A DNA stretch of 58,657 nucleotides, from positions 1 to 58,657 of IMG/VR virus record IMGVR_UViG_3300030102_005689; one strand, written 5' to 3'. The notes under the pieces are model-generated. The model did not search any database. It saw nothing but the letters and a program-made list of their open reading frames with translations, and was not told the DNA's origin. This DNA comes from a virus. The translations under genes and the position numbers were made by a program. Below are positions 40,876 through 48,780 of the stretch, piece after piece (the stretch's first letter is position 1; each line of letters opens with the position of its first letter).

Positions 40876-40903
40876 ATATTATTAGATTTTATATGTAATT
40901 CAA
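40876..40903 (-). promoter_or_regulatory. Sigma-70-like promoter, leaderless type
   Basis: On the minus strand TTGAAT (40898-40903), 16-nt spacer, TAATAT (40876-40881), within a very AT-rich 53-nt gap. The start codon is at 40867. It shares ACTTGAATTAC with the replication-operon site. Confidence 0.55.
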
Positions 40904-40920
40904 GTAGCTTTTAATTAATA

Positions 40921-41340
40921 CTAGTAGTTGAAATCAGTAGCTACTCGACCCAGTTTATCAAGAGTCGTTGATACCCATTCACTTAGAGACATGTTCTTTA
41001 TGTGCTTGAGTGTTATGACAGAAGCCCATCCATCCAGGTAGTCTTTACCATCCATAAGGACACCAACTAAGATGGCGGTGTCATCAGGGTGTAAAACATC
41101 CTGTACGGTTTCTCTAATATCATATGGGGATAACTCAGAGTTACCTTCTTTAATCACCCAAGGAAAGCGTCCACCATTCTGCGGACCACCTGTTATAGCA
41201 TAAAGGGCTTCCTCTTCGGTTTTCTTGACCCACCATTGGATGTTGGCTTGCGCCATCTTCTTAACGAATTGGTCATGGTTTCTTACTCTGAAGTAATTAC
41301 TCCGGTCTACTGCGAATTTTACATATTCAATGTTACTCAT
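40921..41340 (-). CDS. Hypothetical accessory protein
   Basis: 139 residues, mixed alpha/beta, with a central VQDVLHPDDTAILVGVLMDG segment and a C-terminal SLSEWVSTTLDKLGR helix. No recognised domain. The AT-rich promoter gap lies just after its stop, so it ends one transcription unit. Confidence 0.6.
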   Translation of the reverse strand: MSNIEYVKFAVDRSNYFRVRNHDQFVKKMAQANIQWWVKKTEEEALYAITGGPQNGGRFPWVIKEGNSELSPYDIRETVQDVLHPDDTAILVGVLMDGKDYLDGWASVITLKHIKNMSLSEWVSTTLDKLGRVATDFNY

Positions 41341-41352
41341 ATTGTATTCAGT

Positions 41353-41898
41353 TTAAGAGTGGGTTAATGCCTTCCTTCTATCTTCTTCGCACTTCCGTAT
41401 AGCCTTAGTGAACTCTTCTTTGCTGAGTCCGTTCAACATGACGAAGTGATCTTCCCACCACTGGCACTTCTTCACCATGGTGAGATACTCTGGCGAGGGT
41501 TTACCACTGTTCCTTAGCTTGACTTGGTAGACCTCACCACCATCGACATACTCAACCTTGGAAGCGCGAGCAGCCTTTTGATGCTCCTTCCAGTGCAGAT
41601 CATCCTGCACTAGCTGATCGATGATGTAGTCCAAGCACCGCAAGTAGGACTCCAAAGACTCATCATTGCGAGCCTCCTCTTCTGCTTTCTTGAGCCTAGC
41701 TGAAGCACCGGCATCAACCTCCCATTTGTTGTCTACTACTTTGCCATTAGCCCAGTAGTCAGTTTCACCTCCGCGCCCATCATTCTTTGCGCCCCCTGTC
41801 TTCTTGCCGTCAATCCATAGATCAGCGGTGAATGCATTGGTTTCTTCACTCATGTTTGTGGCGTGAACCACGTTCTTTATTTCTACTTTCGTTTTCAT
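41353..41898 (-). CDS. Hypothetical phage protein with Trp/Lys-rich body
   Basis: 181 residues from MKTKVEIKNVVHATN. This start was chosen because it follows the repeated A-rich leader CCAAAGAAAACC...AAAAAATG; a longer frame to 42060 runs over the Gp88-like gene and is not believable. The N-terminal part (FTADLWIDGKKTGGAKNDGR) resembles phage proteins I have seen but cannot name. The C-terminal part has a WWEDHFVMLNGLSKEEF helix. Confidence 0.65.
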   Translation of the reverse strand: MKTKVEIKNVVHATNMSEETNAFTADLWIDGKKTGGAKNDGRGGETDYWANGKVVDNKWEVDAGASARLKKAEEEARNDESLESYLRCLDYIIDQLVQDDLHWKEHQKAARASKVEYVDGGEVYQVKLRNSGKPSPEYLTMVKKCQWWEDHFVMLNGLSKEEFTKAIRKCEEDRRKALTHS

Positions 41899-41926
41899 TT
41901 TTTGTCTTGGTTTTCTTTGGTTTGGT

Positions 41927-42796
41927 TTAGTGGACACCAATAGCAATATTGATGTCTGAGAATGTATCAAGGCCACAGGCGTGACCCTTCGGGGTGCATG
42001 TTCCACACTGACCAGGGCATACGAACGTCTTGCCGAACCCAGCCAGCTTGGCAGCTTCACGCACTGCTTTCCGATAAAGATTAGTACGATTGCCTATGGG
42101 TGCGTCTACTTCCTTTGGTATGTCAACAGCCACGAAGTTCCCCCGTGTGCATGACAACTTCTCCACCTGCTTCCGCATTTCTTGATCATAGGTCGATCCA
42201 TTGGACAAGTTTAGTTTGTAGTTGACAGGAAACTTGTAGCCTAAACTGTCCCATTGGAGGAACAGTTCCCATGACTTACTGTATCCATAGCACTTGATGT
42301 CCGGCCTCTCTTCAAGTAGATCGAACCAGAACTTCATGGTATCTAGATCATGGAAGTCTCCATCCACATAGAGCCTGAAGGTGATCCCTTCATCAAACTT
42401 CAGGAACTCATCCCGCAGGATCGAGGGTTCATGGCGCAGGAGCCAAAGGTTCTGGCACTGCCTGAAGAAGGCTGCCGGATAACGCCATGCCTTCAAGCTA
42501 TAGCAGTAGTTCTTACAGCCCCCCGCACCAGGGCAGGTGACAATGGGCAGGTTGCTGTATGCCTTGAAGGGTAGCTTCATGTTGCCATCTGCAAAGGTAG
42601 TGAACTGAGGTATCTTATGCACCAACACCCTGTCCATGCGGTGTGCGAAGTAACCCCATGTCCCGCGCTTCTCCGGCTCACGCCAGTGGAAATGCTCATG
42701 AAGATACTCACAAGCATCTGTTATTGTATTGTCCTCCCGCATCATACGGGCGAACTCCATCTGGATGGGGCGTGTAACCCCTGCTTTCTTTTTCAT
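41927..42796 (-). CDS. Gp88-like cysteine-motif protein
   Basis: 289 residues. VTCPGAGGCKNYCYSLKAWR near residue 87 (C-x5-C-x3-C) and FVCPGQCGTCTPKGHACGL near residue 260 give two cysteine clusters around an alpha/beta body with a FRLYVDGDFHDLDTMKFW segment. This matches the Gp88-type phage proteins known from actinobacteriophages, as I recall them. Metal or iron-sulphur binding is likely; the reaction is unknown. It starts after a T-rich (minus-strand A-rich) leader. Confidence 0.65.
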   Translation of the reverse strand: MKKKAGVTRPIQMEFARMMREDNTITDACEYLHEHFHWREPEKRGTWGYFAHRMDRVLVHKIPQFTTFADGNMKLPFKAYSNLPIVTCPGAGGCKNYCYSLKAWRYPAAFFRQCQNLWLLRHEPSILRDEFLKFDEGITFRLYVDGDFHDLDTMKFWFDLLEERPDIKCYGYSKSWELFLQWDSLGYKFPVNYKLNLSNGSTYDQEMRKQVEKLSCTRGNFVAVDIPKEVDAPIGNRTNLYRKAVREAAKLAGFGKTFVCPGQCGTCTPKGHACGLDTFSDINIAIGVH

Positions 42797-42815
42797 TTGT
42801 TTCCTTTCTAATAGG

Positions 42816-42896
42816 TTATAAACCTTTTATGTAGCTTAGATATTTCACTGGCATGGCCGACACTAGCTCAATGGCTAGTTCTAGTGCTTCTTTCAT
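42816..42896 (-). CDS. Possible 26-residue peptide
   Basis: MKEALELAIELVSAMPVKYL and six more residues, an amphipathic helix. Its ATG overlaps the previous stop (ATGA), and it fills an otherwise empty gap. Support is positional only. Confidence 0.35.
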   Translation of the reverse strand: MKEALELAIELVSAMPVKYLSYIKGL

Positions 42897-43183
42897 TTTG
42901 TTTCTTTTCTTTTCTTTTCTTTTCTACGGTCAGATTCATCTTTGTCCCCGAAGTATGCCTGACCAACCGCATACTCTCGGAGTTTTATTCCCCAGTATTC
43001 ATCTAACCTGTTAAGGTTAGGCAAGAATACCTGTTCATCAGAGTTCCAATCTGCTGACTCTACCAAGTAGCCTTGCCACAAGGCTTCCTTCGCTTCCTGT
43101 TCAGTTCGTCCTGTGGCCATGAGTCCATAGCCGTCAAACAAATCAGGTTGCGATGCGACCCATATAGTTTTTTCTGTTTTCAT
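42893..43183 (-). CDS. Hypothetical accessory protein
   Basis: 96 residues from MKTEKTIWVASQPDLFDGYG, a start placed by the repeated A-rich leader. The middle (GRTEQEAKEALWQGYL) looks like a helix found in small phage proteins. The end (RRKEKKRKETK) is encoded by four to five copies of a 5-bp AAAAG repeat, a slippage-prone tract. Confidence 0.6.
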   Translation of the reverse strand: MKTEKTIWVASQPDLFDGYGLMATGRTEQEAKEALWQGYLVESADWNSDEQVFLPNLNRLDEYWGIKLREYAVGQAYFGDKDESDRRKEKKRKETK

Positions 43184-43211
43184 TTTGTTTTCTTGGTTTG
43201 CTTGCACAAGC

Positions 43212-43721
43212 TCATGCTTGCATTTCTTCGATCTCTTCTTCTGTAGTAGCACCCAAGCGGAGCGCATACTTTATGATTTCTTTATGCTCTGTCAGACATA
43301 AGTCTGTTCCGTCTGCCATGAGGGTACCGGCAAAGAACCAACCCTCATCTACATATTCCAGAATGAACTCGTATTCGGGGAAGTCATTTTGTAGCTTCCG
43401 AATGACAGGAATGGGCGGTGCCCAGGCAGTAAAGAACTTACCGTCCGTAGAGAACAGGTCGATGGTCTCATCCTCATTGGCATCATAGCCATAAGAAGGG
43501 TACACATCCCATTTAGTCCCCCAGTTATCCACAGACCAGTCGTACCAGTTTGGGCTATCTGATGGGGACGTTGTCCCTTTTAGTTGCTCCGGCATTGGTA
43601 TCACCTTGTCCAAGCTGAAGCGTTTAAGGAGGCCCCGTAGCTTGGGGTCGTCTATGTGCATGACCTTTGATCCATCCTTCTTGTGGACAACGGTCAGTTG
43701 GTTTGTTGTATGGTTAGGCAT
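43212..43721 (-). CDS. Api92-like (DUF1281-type) protein
   Basis: 169 residues beginning MPNHTTNQLTVVHKKDG. WSVDNWGTKWDVYPSYG and FFTAWAPPIPVIRKLQNDFP are the signatures of the Api92-like family, which has a ferredoxin-like domain and is common in phages and plasmids. The role is unknown. The start was placed at the A-rich leader; the longer frame begins inside a terminator hairpin. Confidence 0.82.
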   Translation of the reverse strand: MPNHTTNQLTVVHKKDGSKVMHIDDPKLRGLLKRFSLDKVIPMPEQLKGTTSPSDSPNWYDWSVDNWGTKWDVYPSYGYDANEDETIDLFSTDGKFFTAWAPPIPVIRKLQNDFPEYEFILEYVDEGWFFAGTLMADGTDLCLTEHKEIIKYALRLGATTEEEIEEMQA

Positions 43722-43750
43722 TTGTTTTCTTTGGTTTGGTGTGTAAAAAG

Positions 43751-43785
43751 AAAGCCACACCCCCAAGAGTAGAGGGTGTGGCTTT
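43751..43785 (-). terminator. Terminator after the DUF932-like gene
   Basis: AAAGCCACACCC pairs perfectly with GGGTGTGGCTTT. On the minus strand the stem is followed by a T-rich run (TTTCTTTTTAC). It ends the message of 43803-44933. Confidence 0.88.
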
Positions 43786-43802
43786 TCTCTAATTCGTTAT
43801 AG

Positions 43803-44933
43803 TTATACTTCGAGTAGTTCGCGCTTGTTGTTTAAAAGAAGTTCACCCTTATGGGCTTCCTCATCTAGGGCATTATCATCTAATACCTTCGTCAACCACT
43901 GAGCAATACTCGCTTTCTTATCTGCGCCGGTTCCAAACTCCGCGCTGGCAAACTTAGACCAGCTACGCTTGTTGGTTCCGTCATCCCGTCCAGTGCCATC
44001 GCCAGCAGTGTAGTACTGAGTGGCTGCATTGAACAAGTCATATAAGGTCTCGCCCTTGTTGCCAAGTCCTGCGGTATGCAGTTCTGCAATATTCATAATG
44101 CTGTTAAATGCCCTAGTGGATAGGTCACAGTTGATCTCAACATTATTCCAAGCAGCAATCAACTGTTCAGCCTTCACCGCATCACACTCAACTGAAGCAA
44201 ACCGTTGCATCAATTGCACAAAGACATCCCTGCCAGCATAGATACTAGCAAGGGTCTCAGCTGCATTATCTAATGCAAGCCCTGCATTCTTTGTCTTGCG
44301 GATCTTGATGTTGATATCACCTTGATCCGAAAGGGAAGCACGGAACGTGTTAGCACATACAATACGCATGTTGCTGTCATACATCATGATAGAATAAGAA
44401 CCATCATGGCTTTGGACTACGTTCAGGTAGAACTTGAACATGTCCCCATTGATAAGGCGTTCCTCTTCGCCATCGACAATGATGGTCGCAAAGAACAGCT
44501 TGCCATTCTTTAACGTCCCCACTGTTTGGATAGTATACTTCAGTCCCTCTTTGTCGAGGTGACCACAGACAGCCTCCATTAACTGCCCGTTCTCAATACT
44601 ACAATACCTGTTGGTGGGTACTGATAAGGCATGCACCTGCCCATCGAACTCACGGGTTAGTATCTTGTTGTTGGGAGCAGCCGCAAAGGTGGACAGCAAC
44701 TCATCTACCTGTTGTGCAGACAGGTAACCCTGTGTTTGGCATTCAGTTAATAACTCCTGCCTCCTTTCTGGTTGGATGTCTGCGAATGCACCACCCTCCT
44801 TGATAAGGAAGTAGGCATCTTTGTGGAACTTATCAATCCGCTTCGGACTAATAAACTCCACTATTCTTTCTAGACCATGCCAGCATTGTTCTAAGGCAAG
44901 GACGATGTCTGTTTCTTTTATTTCAGAACCCAT
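43803..44933 (-). CDS. DUF932-like phage/plasmid protein
   Basis: 376 residues. The body (YSIMMYDSNMRIVCANTFRA near residue 190, then a NAATQYYTAGDGTGRDDGTN segment near residue 310) follows the pattern of the DUF932 family, large proteins shared by phages and plasmids whose function is unknown. A strong terminator follows directly. It is the largest gene in the accessory block apart from the methyltransferase. Confidence 0.75.
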   Translation of the reverse strand: MGSEIKETDIVLALEQCWHGLERIVEFISPKRIDKFHKDAYFLIKEGGAFADIQPERRQELLTECQTQGYLSAQQVDELLSTFAAAPNNKILTREFDGQVHALSVPTNRYCSIENGQLMEAVCGHLDKEGLKYTIQTVGTLKNGKLFFATIIVDGEEERLINGDMFKFYLNVVQSHDGSYSIMMYDSNMRIVCANTFRASLSDQGDINIKIRKTKNAGLALDNAAETLASIYAGRDVFVQLMQRFASVECDAVKAEQLIAAWNNVEINCDLSTRAFNSIMNIAELHTAGLGNKGETLYDLFNAATQYYTAGDGTGRDDGTNKRSWSKFASAEFGTGADKKASIAQWLTKVLDDNALDEEAHKGELLLNNKRELLEV

Positions 44934-44986
44934 TATTTTACTTTCTATTTACTTTGTTTTTTGGTTAAAGCCTGAGAAGTTGTATC

Positions 44987-45328
44987 TCAAACTAGATCAT
45001 TTTGTTTATACTTTTTCTGCACGGGCTTTGGTAACCCATTGATCCATGGTTCTCCCACATAATCAATTAAGTCAACTTCCATTCGCCCACCCTTTTTATT
45101 TTCCAAGCATAGGATATAGCCAGCAGGCCAAACAGGAGCAGCCCGACTGCCCCGATGCCACCAGTTATCCGCCCACTTGTAGGTGATAGTAACTGGCTGA
45201 TCACCGGCAAAGGATTCAGGAAACAGGTCGCAGATTGCATTGGCTGTCTCCAGTTTATTCAGCAGTGTCACATTCTCATATGCCAGGTCACGCTGTTTAT
45301 TGATTGCGTCTTGTACTTCTTTACTCAT
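44987..45328 (-). CDS. Hypothetical accessory protein
   Basis: 113 residues with an N-terminal coiled coil (QRDLAYENVTLLNKLETAN), then a Trp-rich domain (YKWADNWWHRGSRAAPVW) and basic C-terminus. It overlaps the previous gene by 8 nt. No family is recognised. Confidence 0.6.
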   Translation of the reverse strand: MSKEVQDAINKQRDLAYENVTLLNKLETANAICDLFPESFAGDQPVTITYKWADNWWHRGSRAAPVWPAGYILCLENKKGGRMEVDLIDYVGEPWINGLPKPVQKKYKQNDLV

Positions 45329-45497
45329 TTGTTTTCTTTGGTTTAGTTAACATCTCATTTAAGACATCAATTGTTAGTTTAAGTTCCGCTTCCTCTACCC
45401 CATCCCGCTCTTCCAAATCACGCATTCGGATTAGGTCAAGCCGGTTGGATGCCAATTCAACGGCACACTCCAGTGCTACTTGCTTGCTACTCTTCAT
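45321..45497 (-). CDS. 58-residue helical protein
   Basis: MKSSKQVALECAVELASNRL followed by a charged helix and the end TKPKKTNE. The last codons and stop are read out of the A-rich leader that starts the next gene, and the start overlaps the previous gene. Tiling with neighbours supports it. Confidence 0.55.
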   Translation of the reverse strand: MKSSKQVALECAVELASNRLDLIRMRDLEERDGVEEAELKLTIDVLNEMLTKPKKTNE

Positions 45498-45615
45498 CTA
45501 GATTCCTTTCTCTTTCTTTTTCTAGTTCCTCTTGCAGTTCCTTCATAGTGAAAGGTGCATAGGCGCGGGGACCATCATCTGCAAGCTCATGCAGTTGTCT
45601 TTCTTTATCTGTCAT
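45487..45615 (-). CDS. 42-residue charged peptide
   Basis: MTDKERQLHELADDGPRAYA, then a Glu/Lys-rich helix. It overlaps the next gene by 11 nt and follows the previous by 4 nt. The function is unknown. Confidence 0.45.
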   Translation of the reverse strand: MTDKERQLHELADDGPRAYAPFTMKELQEELEKERERNLDEE

Positions 45616-45619
45616 CAGG

Positions 45620-45775
45620 TTACAGGATGATGCGCGAGCGCAGTTCTTTGATCTTGTTGGCAAGTTGCTGACGGGTTGGCTCAGTCAGGTCATGGCTGCT
45701 GTCTTCCCACCGCTGCTCGTAGTTGGCGAGCAGGGCTTTCAGTTGAGCTTGACTCATCTCGTCGTTTTTACTCAT
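45620..45775 (-). CDS. 51-residue helical protein
   Basis: MSKNDEMSQAQLKALLANYE, then EPTRQQLANKIKELRSRIIL. Helical with a Q/R-rich C-terminus. The gene lies directly downstream of the heptamer repeat array. Compact tiling supports it. Confidence 0.5.
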   Translation of the reverse strand: MSKNDEMSQAQLKALLANYEQRWEDSSHDLTEPTRQQLANKIKELRSRIIL

Positions 45776-45782
45776 GGTTTTA

Positions 45783-45816
45783 TTCAGGGTTCAGGGTTCA
45801 GGGTTCAGGGTTCAGG
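45783..45816. repeat. TTCAGGG heptamer array
   Basis: 4.9 perfect tandem copies of TTCAGGG in a gene junction. The array covers the last bases of 45812-46033 and the gap before 45620-45775. Related degenerate heptamers occur at 48329-48350, 49003-49026 and 50782-50799. Confidence 0.95.
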
Positions 45817-46033
45817 CAAAAAAGCATACGTATCCTAGACCTTCAATGTCAGCCTTTGTGAGACCAGTGACCTCAAAAAAGTGATCGAGTTGTTCGACAT
45901 CGTCTTCGATATACGTCAGATCGATGATGATGTCACCGCCGTTTGTGTTTGTGTACCCACTGTCGGAATAATCATCCATCAATATAGAGACTATGTCTCC
46001 GCTGGTTTTAATTACGAGTGTTGTTACTTTCAT
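45812..46033 (-). CDS. Small acidic protein
   Basis: 73 residues from MKVTTLVIKTSGDIVSILMD, acidic with an IIIDLTYIEDDVEQLDHFFE core and end YVCFFA. The stop region runs into the heptamer array. A start 3 codons further upstream is also possible. No family is recognised. Confidence 0.55.
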   Translation of the reverse strand: MKVTTLVIKTSGDIVSILMDDYSDSGYTNTNGGDIIIDLTYIEDDVEQLDHFFEVTGLTKADIEGLGYVCFFA

Positions 46034-46045
46034 TTGGTTCATGGT

Positions 46046-46339
46046 TCAGTCGTTAGTCTTAGGTTGAATGCGAGTCCCCCATCCAACTAGCGGGGCAAAC
46101 TCGTAGGTTTCGGGGATGGCAGGGAGTGGAAGGTGTTCCGACTCATACAGTTCTCCTTCTATAATCTTGCCTCCATTCCATCGCACGGTGTGGCCATACT
46201 GGACGTAAGCGGAGCCACTGTGAGCAATGATCCCCTTTGGGGGTCGGTTACCCCAATGGTCTTTCGGGGCATAGCGAGACATCTTCTCGCATTTCTTTTC
46301 ATCCCAAGTTTCTTGGGGGTGGGTGTATAACTCTTTCAT
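46046..46339 (-). CDS. Hypothetical accessory protein
   Basis: 97 residues from MKELYTHPQETWDEKKCEKM. This start was chosen because it follows a long copy of the A-rich leader with AACCAAACC repeats. Aromatic and basic, with HWGNRPPKGIIAHSGSAYVQ in the middle. No family is recognised. Confidence 0.6.
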   Translation of the reverse strand: MKELYTHPQETWDEKKCEKMSRYAPKDHWGNRPPKGIIAHSGSAYVQYGHTVRWNGGKIIEGELYESEHLPLPAIPETYEFAPLVGWGTRIQPKTND

Positions 46340-46379
46340 TTTGTTTTCTTTGGTTTGGTTTGGTTTGGGGCATCTTTCT

Positions 46380-46673
46380 TTATCTGTCATCTTGACTGTG
46401 GAGGTGCATTACTTGTTCAAGGTTATACTGCCTAAAAGCACGGAGGTTTTCCTTGTGCTTGTCCCTTTCCTTTCTTGCTTTGTTGTAGGACTCATAGCTG
46501 TATGGATTATCATCCAGCACACAATAATCACGAGAGTGAAACTCGCATTCATCCAAGGCTTCCTGCACTTTCTTGAGGGCATCATGGACTTTCATTTCGC
46601 CCTCTAATAGCTCCTCTTTAGATGTGCCGTTCAGATGGACTGTAGGTAGTGGGTAGTTTACGTTTACTATCAT
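46380..46673 (-). CDS. Hypothetical helical protein
   Basis: 97 residues. After a short beta start (MIVNVNYPLPTVHLNG) it is helical and charged (DALKKVQEALDECEFHSRDY). Its ATG overlaps the stop of 46670-46813 inside the A-rich leader. Confidence 0.6.
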   Translation of the reverse strand: MIVNVNYPLPTVHLNGTSKEELLEGEMKVHDALKKVQEALDECEFHSRDYCVLDDNPYSYESYNKARKERDKHKENLRAFRQYNLEQVMHLHSQDDR

Positions 46674-46813
46674 TTTGTTTTCTTTGGTTTGGTTGGTTCT
46701 AGATATGGGTTAGGTAGGTCAGGAAACCTTTCAACCCTGGGGTTGGTGGCTTTCCATGCTTGCCATCCCTGTTCCACATGTGACGCGGTTTGGTGCTTTG
46801 GTTTTTTACTCAT
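46670..46813 (-). CDS. 47-residue protein ending in the leader motif
   Basis: MSKKPKHQTASHVEQGWQAW, then a Pro/Glu-rich tail ending TKPKKTK. The tail and stop are read from the leader CCAAAGAAAACAAAATG that starts the next gene (ATGA overlap). Tiling with both neighbours supports it. Confidence 0.5.
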   Translation of the reverse strand: MSKKPKHQTASHVEQGWQAWKATNPRVERFPDLPNPYLEPTKPKKTK

Positions 46814-47000
46814 TTGTTTTCTTGGTTACTAATTCTAGCTCTTCACTATCGTAAGCTAGTATCTTGGTTTCAATATCACATCTGCTCAGGGCTGCTAGGA
46901 GTTCATCCAAGGCGGATTCAAGTTCCATGGTCGCCCCAAATGCATCTGTGGAAGTCCACAATGTGATTTTCTCTAGTTTTATACTTGGGTTTTTAGTCAT
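46806..47000 (-). CDS. Small hypothetical protein
   Basis: 64 residues with a central acidic helix (ATMELESALDELLAALSRCD). It overlaps the next gene by 8 nt. It starts after an A-rich leader copy. No family is recognised. Confidence 0.55.
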   Translation of the reverse strand: MTKNPSIKLEKITLWTSTDAFGATMELESALDELLAALSRCDIETKILAYDSEELELVTKKTNE

Positions 47001-47008
47001 TTGTTTTC

Positions 47009-47344
47009 TTATTTGAATGTGACTTTTTCTACTTGCCTCACAACCCTATACAGGTTGGTCGCGTTGATGCGGTCAACCAACTCTTGAGTAAACTCTTTCT
47101 TGGTCTGTTCTGGGTGGGACTGATGCACCGGTAGGTCAACTGCCAGGTTGGTTAATGCGAAGCATGTACCACAACTAGACCACCCACTGTATAGCGTGTA
47201 GTCGAGGTAACCACCATTCAGATCACATATCAATGTCATGGCGTGACCATTATTTCGAGTTACTACTGGGTCAACTTCTTCCCAGCACTTGTCCTCGTAG
47301 TTATATTTGTTCCTCCCTATATGGAGATGTGCTATTCTACTCAT
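47009..47344 (-). CDS. Hypothetical accessory protein
   Basis: 111 residues from MSRIAHLHIGRNKYNYEDK. The longer frame would begin inside a terminator hairpin, so this start is preferred. A beta-rich first half with a YSGWSSCGTCFALTNLAV segment (CGTC could bind metal) and a helical end. No family is recognised. Confidence 0.6.
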   Translation of the reverse strand: MSRIAHLHIGRNKYNYEDKCWEEVDPVVTRNNGHAMTLICDLNGGYLDYTLYSGWSSCGTCFALTNLAVDLPVHQSHPEQTKKEFTQELVDRINATNLYRVVRQVEKVTFK

Positions 47345-47366
47345 TGTTTTCTTTTGTTTATATAAA

Positions 47367-47395
47367 AGCCGCGCCCCCATGTAGGAGGCGCGGCT
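47367..47395 (-). terminator. Terminator, minus strand
   Basis: AGCCGCGCC pairs with GGCGCGGCT. On the minus strand the helix is followed by TTTTATATAAAC. It ends the unit that includes 47428-47667. Confidence 0.85.
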
Positions 47396-47427
47396 GTTCC
47401 TTTGTTAGGATTGCTCTTTGGTTAGGG

Positions 47428-47667
47428 TTAGTTCCCCCTTACTATTGTTACTTTGTATGTCCGACTGTGCATCGTCAGATATTCTATCTGCTCTTCTGTG
47501 ACCTCATCACCAACGCGAAGGTCTTTAAACTCACGTTGTTCATCCTTATGCCCCCTATGAGGGGGCATTCTCAGACTCAGACGTACGGATCCAGTGATAG
47601 AGTGGATGCAGTACTTTCCGTAGTTATTGCGGTGTATCTTAATGGCTATTGTGTTATTTAATGGCAT
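47428..47667 (-). CDS. Small basic beta-rich protein
   Basis: 79 residues, beginning MPLNNTIAIKIHRNNYGKYC. Basic, with a second half KDLRVGDEVTEEQIEYLTMH typical of a short beta-barrel-helix unit. It overlaps the next upstream gene by 10 nt and is followed by a terminator. Confidence 0.6.
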   Translation of the reverse strand: MPLNNTIAIKIHRNNYGKYCIHSITGSVRLSLRMPPHRGHKDEQREFKDLRVGDEVTEEQIEYLTMHSRTYKVTIVRGN

Positions 47668-47876
47668 AGCTTTTCTCCTGTTGTGATACCACCAACGGTG
47701 TTGCCGTTGATGTCTGTTAGTGTGTTGCTGTAGCCGATGCCCTCAAAGGGCTTGCCCCTGCCACAGTTTTCCCACCATTGAACCAGGCTTTCGGATGCCC
47801 CGCTAAGGATGCGCCCGATCTCTTCAGGGTCATCAAAGGAGGCGTTGTCTATATCAAGTTGGATATTGATTGTCAT
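47658..47876 (-). CDS. Small hypothetical protein
   Basis: 72 residues from MTINIQLDIDNASFDDPEEI. The start overlaps the stop of the previous gene, preferred over a longer frame at 47915. Contains a helix followed by GRGKPFEGIGYSNTLTDING. The role is unknown. Confidence 0.6.
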   Translation of the reverse strand: MTINIQLDIDNASFDDPEEIGRILSGASESLVQWWENCGRGKPFEGIGYSNTLTDINGNTVGGITTGEKLCH

Positions 47877-48064
47877 TACTTGCCCTCCTTCATGCGTCTG
47901 CAATGTGCGTTCCACTTATCTGCAGCCTCTGCCATCTGACCAAACTGCTGTTCTATTGCACCATGCCCCTGTTGGGTTGAGTTATTCAACCCCGCTAACA
48001 TCAAGGGCAATATGTCTGACCACGTTGGGGTCATGTCTACTGTCTTAGGTTTCGATACTCTCAT
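47876..48064 (-). CDS. Small hypothetical helical protein
   Basis: 62 residues, beginning MRVSKPKTVDMTPTWSDILP, then a Gln/Gly stretch and a helix QMAEAADKWNAHCRRMKEGK. It overlaps both neighbours by 1-4 nt, showing tight operon packing. Confidence 0.55.
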   Translation of the reverse strand: MRVSKPKTVDMTPTWSDILPLMLAGLNNSTQQGHGAIEQQFGQMAEAADKWNAHCRRMKEGK

Positions 48065-48288
48065 TTGTTTCCTTTACCTTTCTTTGTTTTCTTTTTGTTG
48101 TTAGCCTTCGCCTTTGCCGGCTTGGCTAGTTCATTCTTACGGCGTTGCGCCGTGTTCTCCCACTTACGCCTGGTCTTGTCAGTCGCGTCTGTGTATGCAC
48201 TCCCTGTTGTAAGGAGACTGTCTATCACTTCAATACTAGGTGCGTCCTTGATAAGTTGACGCAATCCCATTGTCTTAGTCGCTTTCAT
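48061..48288 (-). CDS. Small Lys-rich protein
   Basis: 75 residues from MKATKTMGLRQLIKDAPSIE. Its C-terminal half is very basic (KANNKKKTKKGKGNK), which suggests nucleic-acid binding. A longer start at 48318 is possible. The gap upstream carries degenerate CAGG heptamers. Confidence 0.55.
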   Translation of the reverse strand: MKATKTMGLRQLIKDAPSIEVIDSLLTTGSAYTDATDKTRRKWENTAQRRKNELAKPAKAKANNKKKTKKGKGNK

Positions 48289-48352
48289 AATGCTACTTGG
48301 TTCTAGGTTAAGTCTCACTGTGCCGGTAGCAGGGCACAGGAAACAGGATCAA

Positions 48353-48538
48353 TTACTTGCCTCGTAGGTAACGCATCATACGCTCCACTGCTCTCTTATA
48401 GTCTGCCGATCCCCTCCGCCGGCACAACCGCGCTCTCTCCAAATGAGCATGTAACAAACACCGCTGCTCCACGCTCATCTCTTTACCTTCCTCGAAGTCT
48501 GGTTCAATATAGTCATCCATATTCTTAGTTCCTTTCAT
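48353..48538 (-). CDS. Small hypothetical protein
   Basis: 61 residues from MKGTKNMDDYIEPDFEEGKE, with an Arg-rich helical C-terminus (ERARLCRRRGSADYKRAVER). It overlaps the previous gene by 14 nt. No family is recognised. Confidence 0.5.
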   Translation of the reverse strand: MKGTKNMDDYIEPDFEEGKEMSVEQRCLLHAHLERARLCRRRGSADYKRAVERMMRYLRGK

Positions 48539-48776
48539 GGCAAAAGGTCTTCTCAACTGGCTTCACATCTTGGTATTGCTCGTAGGGGATAGCTATCCCC
48601 CCAACACCTAGACAAGCCCTTCGGTCATCCCGCAGGAATTGCTGGACTGCCCCCCGTTCGCTGTTCTCATATTCAGACCTGATTGTCACAAGCCTGGGTT
48701 TATACCCATCCCAATTGGAATTGGTAACTAACACTACATATCTTCCGCTTGGAGATATTACTTTTTCACTATCCAT
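48525..48776 (-). CDS. Small hypothetical protein
   Basis: 83 residues from MDSEKVISPSGRYVVLVTNS. The opening looks like a beta hairpin of a small WD/kelch-like unit. The middle RGAVQQFLRDDRRACLGVGG is mixed. The start is 5 nt after the previous stop. Confidence 0.55.
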   Translation of the reverse strand: MDSEKVISPSGRYVVLVTNSNWDGYKPRLVTIRSEYENSERGAVQQFLRDDRRACLGVGGIAIPYEQYQDVKPVEKTFCHERN

Positions 48777-48780
48777 AATG

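Noticed and set aside
41898-42060. Long N-terminal extension of 41353-41898
   Set aside because: It would overlap the Gp88-like gene in another frame, and the A-rich leader places the start at 41898.
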